Origin: an uncultured Prevotella sp.
Lineage (GTDB): Bacteria; Bacteroidota; Bacteroidia; Bacteroidales; Bacteroidaceae
Length of the DNA: 5,036 nt
Assembly (NCBI GenBank): GCA_937880835.1
Contig: CALGRN010000331.1
Span: 1-5,036, forward strand
Direction: 5' to 3'
In this document: positions 1 to 5,036 of the stretch, in pieces
Layout: every line of letters begins with the position of its first letter
Numbering within the stretch: the first letter of the stretch is position 1
Notes under the pieces: generated by a model
Seen by the model: only the letters and a program-made list of their open reading frames with translations
The model's database searches: none
Told to the model about the DNA's origin: nothing
Program-made: the position numbers and the translations under genes

Positions 1-538
1 GTATTTCCTGTCGGAAGTTCCCACCCTGCATGGGCTGCATGGCAAACACGGTTATCCGCTTATTGTCATCATCTGCATATTTCAGAGTGTTTCTGATATT
101 GTCGTAAAGTCCTTCTTTGTCGGCATCGGGTATAATCATTACCCTTCGCACTGCTTTCTGACTGCACACCGTGCGCAATATCTCTATGAAGAATTCGTCT
201 TCATCTACCATTTCTTCTACAAGGAAAGAGCTTATTATAAACTCTCCAAGATTGTCTTTGAATGCCTTTCCGTTAAGGTCTTTATCATAGTCGGAAGGAG
301 TGAAGTTCTCCATTTTCCCGTTCTTCTTTCTGTGAACAAGCACCACCTGCGTTTGGTTTTCGCCCTCTCTTACACCTCCGTCGAGAGCGATACAGTCTAT
401 CCAACGCGCCATGTCTGCCTGCGGAATGCGACGCCCTATCATGCGTTCAAAGTTGACAATCAGGTTGAATGCCACTCCGTCTATGTAATCGCCATCGGCA
501 ATTATAACATTTTCGCTCCATTTGATGTTGTCATTCAT
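1..538 (-). CDS. Conserved hypothetical protein, Bacteroidales type, 3' end cut by window edge
   Basis: The reading frame is open from the ATG at 538 to the left edge, giving 179 residues without a stop, so the C-terminus is missing. The protein begins MNDNIKWSENVIIADGDYID. It resembles a conserved Bacteroidales family of unknown function, perhaps the one named DUF6621; that name is from memory and unverified. There is no signal peptide or membrane segment, so it is probably cytoplasmic. Hydrophobic strands ending in acidic residues alternate with helices: IIADGDYID (12-20), CIALDGG (49-55), an acidic stretch EEMVDEDEFF (108-117), RRVMIIPDADKEGL (131-144) and RITVFAMQP (161-169). This suggests an alpha/beta fold. 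The start is supported by a well-formed promoter just upstream and by rich hydrophobic patterning from residue 10 on; the next in-frame Met is residue 33. It is transcribed divergently from the metallophosphoesterase gene. Function unknown. Confidence 0.85.
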   Translation of the reverse strand, partial: MNDNIKWSENVIIADGDYIDGVAFNLIVNFERMIGRRIPQADMARWIDCIALDGGVREGENQTQVVLVHRKKNGKMENFTPSDYDKDLNGKAFKDNLGEFIISSFLVEEMVDEDEFFIEILRTVCSQKAVRRVMIIPDADKEGLYDNIRNTLKYADDDNKRITVFAMQPMQGGNFRQEI

Positions 539-543
539 AGGCA

Positions 544-573
544 CAAAGGTAGTGCAAATTGGTTGAAATCCAA
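544..573 (-). promoter_or_regulatory. Bacteroidetes-type promoter for the left-edge hypothetical gene
   Basis: Read on the minus strand, TACCTTTG (551-544) matches the Bacteroidetes -7 consensus TAnnTTTG exactly. A TTG (573-571, within TTTTGG) lies 19 nt upstream, as expected for the -33 element. The -7 box ends only 5 nt before the ATG at 538, so transcription would begin about at the start codon. The match to consensus and the spacing are read directly; promoter activity is inferred. Confidence 0.75.
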
Positions 574-703
574 AATAAATCATGTTTTATTTTTATTAAT
601 TCCGACAACCGTACATACATCCGAAACACCTTATATTATATAACGCCAACATGCGCAAATATGCCTTACATATATCAATCGTAAATAAAAACGACATTGA
701 AAG

Positions 704-734
704 TTGGCTGAATGAAAAGTTTTGTGTATATTTG
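704..734 (+). promoter_or_regulatory. Bacteroidetes-type promoter for the metallophosphoesterase gene
   Basis: TATATTTG (727-734) matches TAnnTTTG, and a TTG (704-706) lies 20 nt upstream as the -33 element. Transcription would start near 738-742, leaving a leader of about 10 nt before the ATG at 750. The leader (around ctaacaata) has no Shine-Dalgarno-like purine run, which is usual in this phylum. It fires away from the promoter at 544-573. Confidence 0.7.
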
Positions 735-749
735 TGAAATCTAACAATA

Positions 750-1718
750 ATGTTTATGGCATTCAAGATACACCATAATACGTTGTTCAGGCTCATATCC
801 GGTCTTGTTCTGGTTGTATTCATACCGGGACTTTTGTTTCTTGCTGCATTGCCTTTTTCCGACTGGCGCATTGCATTATGCATTTCTCTTGTTTTCATTC
901 TCTTCGTTGCCTACGGCTCTTTCTTCGGTTGGCGGCGCATAATAGTAAAGCGCGCCACGTGCAGTTCGTCTCTTCTGCCGGAAGAATTTGAGGGCTATCG
1001 CATTCTGCAACTGTCTGACATACACATCGGAACATTCCTTCGCAACCCCTCGTTCATAGACAAACTCGTGGCAAAGGTAAACGACGAGAATGCCGATTTG
1101 ATAGTTTTCACGGGCGATTTGGTAAATGTCGGAGCAGACGAAGTTATCCCCTTCATGGGCAAATTGAATAAGATAAAGGCTTCTGACGGAATATTTTCGA
1201 TAATGGGAAATCACGATTATTGCGAATACGGTAAGGATAATTCCGCACGAAACATAAAGCGTCATCAGACCATTCTGCATTATATCGAGAGTAAAATAGG
1301 CTGGCGTCTGCTTATGAACGAGCATGTAATGCTGACTCGCGGTTCAGCTTCCATCGCCCTGATTGGTGTGGAAAACATAGGAAAACCGCCGTTCAATACC
1401 TACGGCAACTTGCCGAAGGCAATGAAAGGTCTGCCCTACGGAATGTTCAAAGTGCTGTTAAGCCACGACCCTACGCATTGGCGCAGAGGCGTGTTGCATA
1501 AAACCGACATCGCACTTACGCTTAGCGGACACACTCATGCAGGGCAAATAAAGATTGGAAAGTTTTCTCCTGCCAAGTGGGCATATAACGAATGGGGCGG
1601 CAAATACGTCGAGGGAGGTTCTATGCTCTATGTTTCTTTGGGCATCGGAGGTGCAGTTCCGTTCCGTTTTGGAGCTTGGCCCGAGATTAACGTCATAACT
1701 CTGACACGCAATTCGTAA
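750..1718 (+). CDS. Membrane-anchored calcineurin-like metallophosphoesterase (YaeI/YkuE-like)
   Basis: A 322-residue protein with two predicted membrane helices (about 14-33 and 40-60) followed by a calcineurin-like phosphoesterase domain. All the usual metal-binding motifs are visible: LSDIH (D90, H92), TGDLVN (D123), GNHDY (N154, H155), LSHD (H239) and GHTHAGQ (H261, H263). It should therefore be an active two-metal hydrolase. The arginine/lysine-rich stretch WRRIIVKR (61-68) after the second helix suggests, by the positive-inside rule, that the catalytic domain faces the cytoplasm. The family contains phosphodiesterases and phosphatases, including E. coli YaeI and B. subtilis YkuE; the substrate cannot be read from the sequence. 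Many Bacteroidetes relatives have a longer, four-helix N-terminus, so this is a short form. ATG 750 was chosen because it follows the promoter closely; ATG 756, two codons later, is an alternative. It is a single-gene unit, divergent from the left gene and convergent with ddh. Confidence 0.92.
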   Translation: MFMAFKIHHNTLFRLISGLVLVVFIPGLLFLAALPFSDWRIALCISLVFILFVAYGSFFGWRRIIVKRATCSSSLLPEEFEGYRILQLSDIHIGTFLRNPSFIDKLVAKVNDENADLIVFTGDLVNVGADEVIPFMGKLNKIKASDGIFSIMGNHDYCEYGKDNSARNIKRHQTILHYIESKIGWRLLMNEHVMLTRGSASIALIGVENIGKPPFNTYGNLPKAMKGLPYGMFKVLLSHDPTHWRRGVLHKTDIALTLSGHTHAGQIKIGKFSPAKWAYNEWGGKYVEGGSMLYVSLGIGGAVPFRFGAWPEINVITLTRNS

Positions 1719-1769
1719 AAATATCACACAGAATTAATAAAATTCCTTCTTCTCAAACGTATCACCTAA

Positions 1770-1797
1770 CAGTGCTCCTACCCTTGCATGAGCACTG
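1770..1797. other. 8-bp inverted repeat downstream of the metallophosphoesterase gene
   Basis: CAGTGCTC (1770-1777) and GAGCACTG (1790-1797) are exact reverse complements separated by a 12-nt loop. The structure begins about 50 nt past the metallophosphoesterase stop. No T-run follows on the plus strand, so it is a weak candidate for an intrinsic terminator. It might instead stabilise the mRNA 3' end. Confidence 0.35.
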
Positions 1798-1850
1798 CAT
1801 CCACAATATAATAAAGGGCATTTTGCACCACTCTTTTCACGTCACACTTA

Positions 1851-1858
1851 TATCTTTG
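1851..1858 (+). promoter_or_regulatory. Possible orphan -7 promoter element
   Basis: TATCTTTG matches TAnnTTTG exactly, but the nearest upstream TTG (1823-1825) is 25 nt away, longer than the usual 19-20 nt. No convincing gene lies downstream on this strand; a transcript would run through the two repeat hairpins and into the 15-bp stem at 2074-2110. In AT-rich DNA a single -7 match may occur by chance. Confidence 0.25.
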
Positions 1859-1885
1859 TATATCAGCACATTACAAACAGCGTTT

Positions 1886-1971
1886 CAAAAGTTATTGTTT
1901 TGCACTCCAAAAGGATAACTTTCAGCATGCAAAAGCTATTGTTTTGTATTACGAAAACAATCCTTTCGCAT
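1886..1971. repeat. Cluster of four alternating imperfect repeats forming two hairpins
   Basis: Two direct copies of a unit like CAAAAGyTATTGTTTTGyA lie at 1886-1904 and 1930-1948, matching at 17 of 19 positions. Each is followed by a degenerate inverted copy (about 1908-1923 and 1952-1968). The first pair folds as 1888-1902 with 1908-1922: 13 Watson-Crick pairs, one possible G-U pair and one mismatch around a 5-nt loop. The second folds as 1927-1945 with 1954-1971: blocks of 4, 4 and 8 pairs with small interruptions and an 8-nt loop. The pattern resembles repetitive extragenic palindromes; similar units in other intergenic regions of the genome are expected but cannot be seen here. Confidence 0.6.
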
Positions 1972-2073
1972 TGCAACTTTAAAACAGTGTTTTTATTGTT
2001 CGGCTTGATGTTGAGGTTCTATTATTTATAAATACTGTCTGCTATGGGCATACTAGTTATATCATAAACGAAG

Positions 2074-2110
2074 AATGCTCCGCTTTCAAAATGTATGAAA
2101 GCGGAGCATT
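2074..2110 (-). terminator. Probable terminator of ddh, perfect 15-bp stem
   Basis: AATGCTCCGCTTTCA (2074-2088) and TGAAAGCGGAGCATT (2096-2110) are exact reverse complements around a 7-nt loop. The stem begins 44 nt past the ddh stop on the minus strand. The sequence after it on that strand (CTTCGTTTATG) has only a weak T-rich tail, and the plus-strand side has none. It is therefore assigned to ddh, but being symmetric it could also stop transcription arriving from the left. Confidence 0.6.
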
Positions 2111-2154
2111 ACATATAATAGAAATATCAAAGTTGCGGTAAATGGTGTCTGCCT

Positions 2155-3054
2155 TTAAACAAACTGTCTTATAATATCTTCGCGACTGCCGGGAAGCATG
2201 TCAACTATGGGTATTTCAATCATGGTATAACATCCGGGTTGAAGACGCATTCCGGCACGCGCAACATTTACCAATACCTGCCCGGTAAGTGCAGGATTGT
2301 TTATACTCATGTTAAATTCGAGACGTTGGTTTTGTGTTGTTCCGGAGACACCTTTACGCACCAAGTTTACACCATGCCCCATATCGCGCAGCTCCTCTAC
2401 TGATGATACTTGAAAAACGTGTGTCTCATCGTGTGCAAAATAAGGGTCTTCTTTTATAGCCTTAGTAACTTTGTCGAGATTAGTTCCTTCTTCAAGCTCT
2501 ACATAAACCATTCTGCGATGAAGTCCTTCGCCTTTCGGTATGGTCATAGAGAGTGCATCCTTCACTCCGTCTTTGCTGCGGACGCACACGCTGTGTCCCA
2601 TACTCATGCCCGGACCGAAGTTAGTATATGACAGTCCTTTTGGTGTAAGACTCTGCATGAGTGTGCGGACTATCGAGTCAGAACCCGGATCCCAACCTGC
2701 CGCAATCACCGAAACGGCATTGTGCTTCTTGCATATAGGCATCAGCTCGGCACGATAATCTACTATTCCCGTGTGTATGTCGTAGCTGTCAACGGTGTTT
2801 ATTCCGAGCGGAAGTATCTGCTTTGCATATTCGGGACAGGTTCTTGTGGGTGCTGAAAGTATAGCCACGTCAACGTCTTTCAGTTCCCGAATGTCTTTCA
2901 CAACTTCATATTGAGAGATTGCCTGCGGTTTATTCTCAGCACCGTTCCTGCGTACTATTCCTGCTATTTCAAAATCATCGGCGGCTTCAAGTGCTTGCAC
3001 CGTGTAGCGTCCGATATTGCCGTAGCCCACTACGGCAGCTCTAATCTTTTTCAT
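2155..3054 (-). CDS. ddh: meso-Diaminopimelate D-dehydrogenase
   Basis: A 299-residue cytoplasmic enzyme that reversibly makes meso-2,6-diaminopimelate from L-tetrahydrodipicolinate, ammonia and NADPH (EC 1.4.1.16). This one-step route bypasses the succinylase, acetylase and aminotransferase branches and supplies peptidoglycan cross-linking and lysine synthesis. The N-terminal Rossmann fold shows VVGYGNIG (8-15, GxGxxG), with R35-R36 after the second strand, consistent with NADP preference. Family signatures follow: LSAPTRTCPEYA (66-77), VDSYDIH (88-94), AAGWDPGSDS (118-127), NFGPGMSMGHS (145-155) and FNMSINNPALTGQVLV (247-262). Length is close to the roughly 300-330 residues of the family, with no missing motif. 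The start is fixed by the Rossmann strand beginning at residue 4; AAGG lies just upstream. A 117-nt gap with its own -7 box separates it from cbiB, so it may be transcribed alone. Confidence 0.95.
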   Translation of the reverse strand: MKKIRAAVVGYGNIGRYTVQALEAADDFEIAGIVRRNGAENKPQAISQYEVVKDIRELKDVDVAILSAPTRTCPEYAKQILPLGINTVDSYDIHTGIVDYRAELMPICKKHNAVSVIAAGWDPGSDSIVRTLMQSLTPKGLSYTNFGPGMSMGHSVCVRSKDGVKDALSMTIPKGEGLHRRMVYVELEEGTNLDKVTKAIKEDPYFAHDETHVFQVSSVEELRDMGHGVNLVRKGVSGTTQNQRLEFNMSINNPALTGQVLVNVARAGMRLQPGCYTMIEIPIVDMLPGSREDIIRQFV

Positions 3055-3096
3055 ATACCTTAATATATAATTATTAAACTGACATTTTTATGATTG

Positions 3097-3104
3097 CAAA
3101 AATA
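3097..3104 (-). promoter_or_regulatory. Possible -7 promoter element of ddh
   Basis: On the minus strand TATTTTTG (3104-3097) matches TAnnTTTG. Transcription would begin near 3090, leaving a leader of about 35-40 nt. No TTG is present at the expected -33 distance; an 8-bp palindrome TACATGTA (3121-3128) lies there instead. The element is plausible because ddh otherwise depends on read-through from cbiB, but it is weaker than the two promoters at 544-573 and 704-734. Confidence 0.4.
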
Positions 3105-3171
3105 CATAATTAGATTTTAATACATGTAGTTTTGAACATTTTTTATATCTGTCTTACGGCGTTATCTGCTA

Positions 3172-4128
3172 TTATATATAAGGTGATAAGGCTATAAACA
3201 AACTTGACAGGCTTACCAAAACCACTGCAATAATCTCTACGGTGCGGTTTATTTTCACGGCTTTCAGCATATCATCGTAATTTAATGCCCGGTCGTCTGT
3301 TCCTATATAAGGCTTGTGGAAATACTCTCCGAAATAATAATGAGAACCTCCGAAACGGCATTTAAGTATTCCGGCAAGAGCCGCTTCGGGATAACCGCTG
3401 TTGGGACTGGCATGCTTTCTTCCGTATTTAGCAACGAATCCGGAAAGTTGCGGCTTTCCTGCTGCCATGATCATCAGTAACGCCGTGATGCGCGCAGGTA
3501 TGTAATTGAACACGTCGTCCATACGTGCGGCAAAACATCCGAAGTCTTTATAGCGTTCGGTACGGTAGCCAATCATCGAATCGAGCGTGTTTATCATCTT
3601 ATAAGCGAGCATGCCGGGAAGTCCGAGAACGGCAAACCAGAATATCGGGGCAATAACTCCGTCGCTCAGATTTTCTGCCAATGTTTCAAGTGCAGCAGTA
3701 CGAACATCCTGCGCCGAAAGCTCTGATGTGTCGCGTCCTACTATCCTTGACACTTGCATACGTCCGCTTTCAAGCGATTTGTCCAATGCCTTGAACACGT
3801 CTCTCACTTCTTTTATAAGTGTAGAACCTGCGAGACAGAAGAACACGAGGATTACTTCAAACGCCAAGACGAGCCATTCCGACCACTTGCCAAGCAGATG
3901 TAATGCTGCATAAGCAACAAGAAAAACCGACAAAACAAGTATTGCCGACATCAAAAAGCCTTTCAGTTTACGTGCCGAACCGCGATTGAGAAGCCGCTCA
4001 CCGTGTGATATAATCTTGCCGAAAAGCACAACGGGATGAGGAAGACAAGCGGGATCGCCTAACAGGAAATCAAGTATCCAACCAAGAAACAGCCTCAGCG
4101 AATGGAGAATTGCATATATCGTAATCAT
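3172..4128 (-). CDS. cbiB: Adenosylcobinamide-phosphate synthase CbiB
   Basis: A 318-residue integral membrane protein that attaches (R)-1-amino-2-propanol phosphate to the propionate side chain of adenosylcobyric acid, giving adenosylcobinamide phosphate (called CobD in the Pseudomonas naming). Family motifs are in the right order: LDFLLGDP then PHPV (19-26, 30-33), IVGRDTSEL (129-137), ETLAENLSDGVIAPIFW (148-164), AYKMINTLDSMIGYR (175-189), RMDDVFNYIPARIT (202-214) and HASPNSGYPEAALAG (239-253). Hydrophobic segments lie roughly at 57-80, 85-103, 160-175, 207-222 and 296-315. Length fits the family. The ATG at 4128 is 25 nt after the cobD stop, and the hydrophobic N-terminus runs directly into the LGDP motif, which supports this start. 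It is co-oriented with cobD, which makes its substrate, and is presumably translated from the same mRNA. No Shine-Dalgarno sequence is obvious. Confidence 0.95.
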   Translation of the reverse strand: MITIYAILHSLRLFLGWILDFLLGDPACLPHPVVLFGKIISHGERLLNRGSARKLKGFLMSAILVLSVFLVAYAALHLLGKWSEWLVLAFEVILVFFCLAGSTLIKEVRDVFKALDKSLESGRMQVSRIVGRDTSELSAQDVRTAALETLAENLSDGVIAPIFWFAVLGLPGMLAYKMINTLDSMIGYRTERYKDFGCFAARMDDVFNYIPARITALLMIMAAGKPQLSGFVAKYGRKHASPNSGYPEAALAGILKCRFGGSHYYFGEYFHKPYIGTDDRALNYDDMLKAVKINRTVEIIAVVLVSLSSLFIALSPYI

Positions 4129-4153
4129 AATTATATGAACAACTTTCTGTCGG

Positions 4154-5036
4154 TTATATATTAAATAAGGTGGAAAAAGCTTTCACGAGTGCATCATTTT
4201 CATCATTTTTCTGTGTCGCTATACGTATGTAACGACTGTCAAGTCCGTTGAAATTAGAAGCATCACGTATCAATATTCCGTACTTTAAAGCAAGTATTTC
4301 CTTCAATTCGGCAGCCTTATAACGGTCTGTTCTTACAAGAAAGAAATTCGTTTGCGTATCATAAGCGCACACACCTTTTATATTATTCAACTCGTATCTT
4401 AGTCTTTGAGTCTCTGCAAGATAGCTTTTTACGTCAGGAATAGATTTATCTTCGCGTCCTACAAGATATTTTCCTGCCTCTATCGCAAGCGCATTGACCG
4501 CCCAAGGATGGCTCTGACTGCGCAGTCTTTCAATTATATGTTCGTTTGCAATAACGTATCCCAATCGCAAACCGGGTACAGAATACGCCTTAGTCATAGA
4601 ATGCAGAAGTATCACATTGTCATGTTTAAGCATCTCTGACGGTTTCGGAATATCGGCGAGTGTATAATCTTCATACGATTGATCGACTATTATAAGACGT
4701 CGTTTGTCATCCATGAATTTCATATATTCATCGGTTATGACCTCTCCCGTAGGATTATTAGGATTGCAGAACCATATCAACGTTTCTTCATCTCCGCAAC
4801 ATTCGATGTCCGTTTCCTTATATCCGAAGATGCGACTGGCATCTTCGTATTCGCTAAAAGTAGGCTTTCGCATCGCAAAACAGGGTATTTTTGCATTTTC
4901 GCAAAAACCGTTTCTGAATGTCTGAGCAATGAGATAAACAGCCTCTGTTGCCCCATTTGTAACCATGATGCATTCCTTCGGAATTCCTCTTTGCACCGCA
5001 ATCATCTCATCGAGTGCATAAGGTTCCGGCTCAGGA
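4154..5036 (-). CDS. cobD: L-Threonine-O-3-phosphate decarboxylase CobD (aminotransferase fold), 5' end cut by window edge
   Basis: A PLP-dependent class I/II aminotransferase-fold enzyme. The frame stays open to the right edge and gives 293 visible residues; ATG 5005 is internal, because PEPEPYALDE directly before it is also coding. Perhaps 50-60 N-terminal residues are missing. Counting from that internal Met, the visible sites are VTNGATEAVY (15-24, cofactor phosphate region), CNPNNPTGE (80-88), IIVDQSYEDY (105-114, D108 and Y111), HSMTKAYSVPGLRLGY (135-150, Schiff-base lysine K139, then R147) and a C-terminal RYIRIA (258-263) with a substrate carboxylate arginine. The SMTKxYxxPGLRLGY form is that of Salmonella CobD, not HisC, which usually has SFSKAFG. 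The enzyme makes (R)-1-amino-2-propanol phosphate for CbiB, encoded 25 nt downstream. HisC remains a less likely alternative. The Pseudomonas name is cobC. Confidence 0.88.
   Translation of the reverse strand, partial: PEPEPYALDEMIAVQRGIPKECIMVTNGATEAVYLIAQTFRNGFCENAKIPCFAMRKPTFSEYEDASRIFGYKETDIECCGDEETLIWFCNPNNPTGEVITDEYMKFMDDKRRLIIVDQSYEDYTLADIPKPSEMLKHDNVILLHSMTKAYSVPGLRLGYVIANEHIIERLRSQSHPWAVNALAIEAGKYLVGREDKSIPDVKSYLAETQRLRYELNNIKGVCAYDTQTNFFLVRTDRYKAAELKEILALKYGILIRDASNFNGLDSRYIRIATQKNDENDALVKAFSTLFNI

Larger units (their letters stand above)
1719..2154. other. Convergent intergenic region without a convincing gene
   Basis: This 436-nt AT-rich gap lies between the stop codons of the metallophosphoesterase gene and ddh. 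It contains a short GAATT/AATTC stem (1731-1745) followed by a pyrimidine-rich stretch, an 8-bp inverted repeat (1770-1797), a -7-like box (1851-1858), two repeat-derived hairpins (1886-1971) and a perfect 15-bp stem (2074-2110). The only small reading frame worth naming (1927-2031, 34 codons) lies over the repeats and is probably a by-product of them. No tRNA or known riboswitch core was recognised. Confidence 0.7.

Noticed and set aside
332..643. 103-codon open frame on the plus strand
   Set aside because: It is antisense to the left-edge hypothetical gene and crosses that gene's promoter; its composition is rich in His and Tyr with no domain pattern.
876..1325. 149-codon open frame on the minus strand
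   Set aside because: It lies wholly antisense to the metallophosphoesterase gene, whose catalytic motifs are all intact, and its translation shows no recognisable domain.
1754..1761. Minus-strand -7-like box TACGTTTG
   Set aside because: No TTG lies at a suitable distance and the transcript would only run antisense into the metallophosphoesterase gene, so a chance match is likelier.
1886..1971. CRISPR array
   Set aside because: The units are imperfect, alternate in orientation, and have no regular unique spacers; no cas gene is visible.
1927..2031. Small plus-strand reading frame of 34 codons beginning MQKLLFC
   Set aside because: It starts inside the second repeat hairpin and its first 14 codons are simply the repeat units translated. 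There is no ribosome-binding signal, so it is most likely a by-product of the repeat.
3055..3171. Cobalamin or lysine riboswitch between cbiB and ddh
   Set aside because: The gap is only 117 nt, very AT-rich and shows neither the cobalamin-box core nor the paired elements of a lysine riboswitch.
4777..5001. Second minus-strand frame of 74 codons inside cobD
   Set aside because: It overlaps the cobD frame, which carries the conserved aminotransferase motifs across the same bases; it is a shifted-frame shadow.

Overview
The window looks like an ordinary chromosomal segment of a Bacteroidales bacterium, most likely Prevotella or a close relative. Four observations support this. The DNA is moderately AT-rich. 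The starts lack clear Shine-Dalgarno sequences. Two intergenic regions carry the Bacteroidetes-type promoter (TTG about 19-20 nt before TAnnTTTG). The gene content is also typical of the group: a single-enzyme meso-diaminopimelate dehydrogenase, a cobD-cbiB pair, and a Bacteroidales-restricted conserved protein. The genus is inferred from style, not from a marker gene.

Layout, left to right. (1) 1-538, minus strand: the N-terminal 179 residues of a conserved hypothetical protein whose 3' end lies outside the window. (2) 539-749: a divergent intergenic region with one promoter for each flanking gene; the leftward promoter sits so close to its start codon that the mRNA may be nearly leaderless. 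(3) 750-1718, plus strand: a membrane-anchored calcineurin-like metallophosphoesterase with a complete set of metal ligands. (4) 1719-2154: a 436-nt convergent gap with no convincing gene. It holds an inverted repeat, a possible orphan promoter, a cluster of four alternating imperfect repeat units that fold into two hairpins, and a perfect 15-bp stem that probably ends ddh transcription. (5) 2155-3054, minus strand: ddh, meso-diaminopimelate dehydrogenase. (6) 3172-4128 and 4154-5036, minus strand: cbiB and the larger part of cobD, 25 nt apart and almost certainly one operon that continues past the right edge.

How the genes work together: CobD makes (R)-1-amino-2-propanol phosphate from L-threonine phosphate, and CbiB joins it to adenosylcobyric acid to give adenosylcobinamide phosphate. 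The pair therefore marks the lower-ligand-arm stage of cobalamin assembly. Ddh supplies meso-diaminopimelate for peptidoglycan and lysine; its place next to the cobalamin genes has no obvious pathway logic. No mobile element, CRISPR array, rRNA or tRNA was seen. I found no new multi-gene system. The less routine signals are the hairpin-repeat cluster with a possible promoter before it, the almost leaderless promoter, and a possible NYN/PIN-like fold in the left-edge hypothetical protein.
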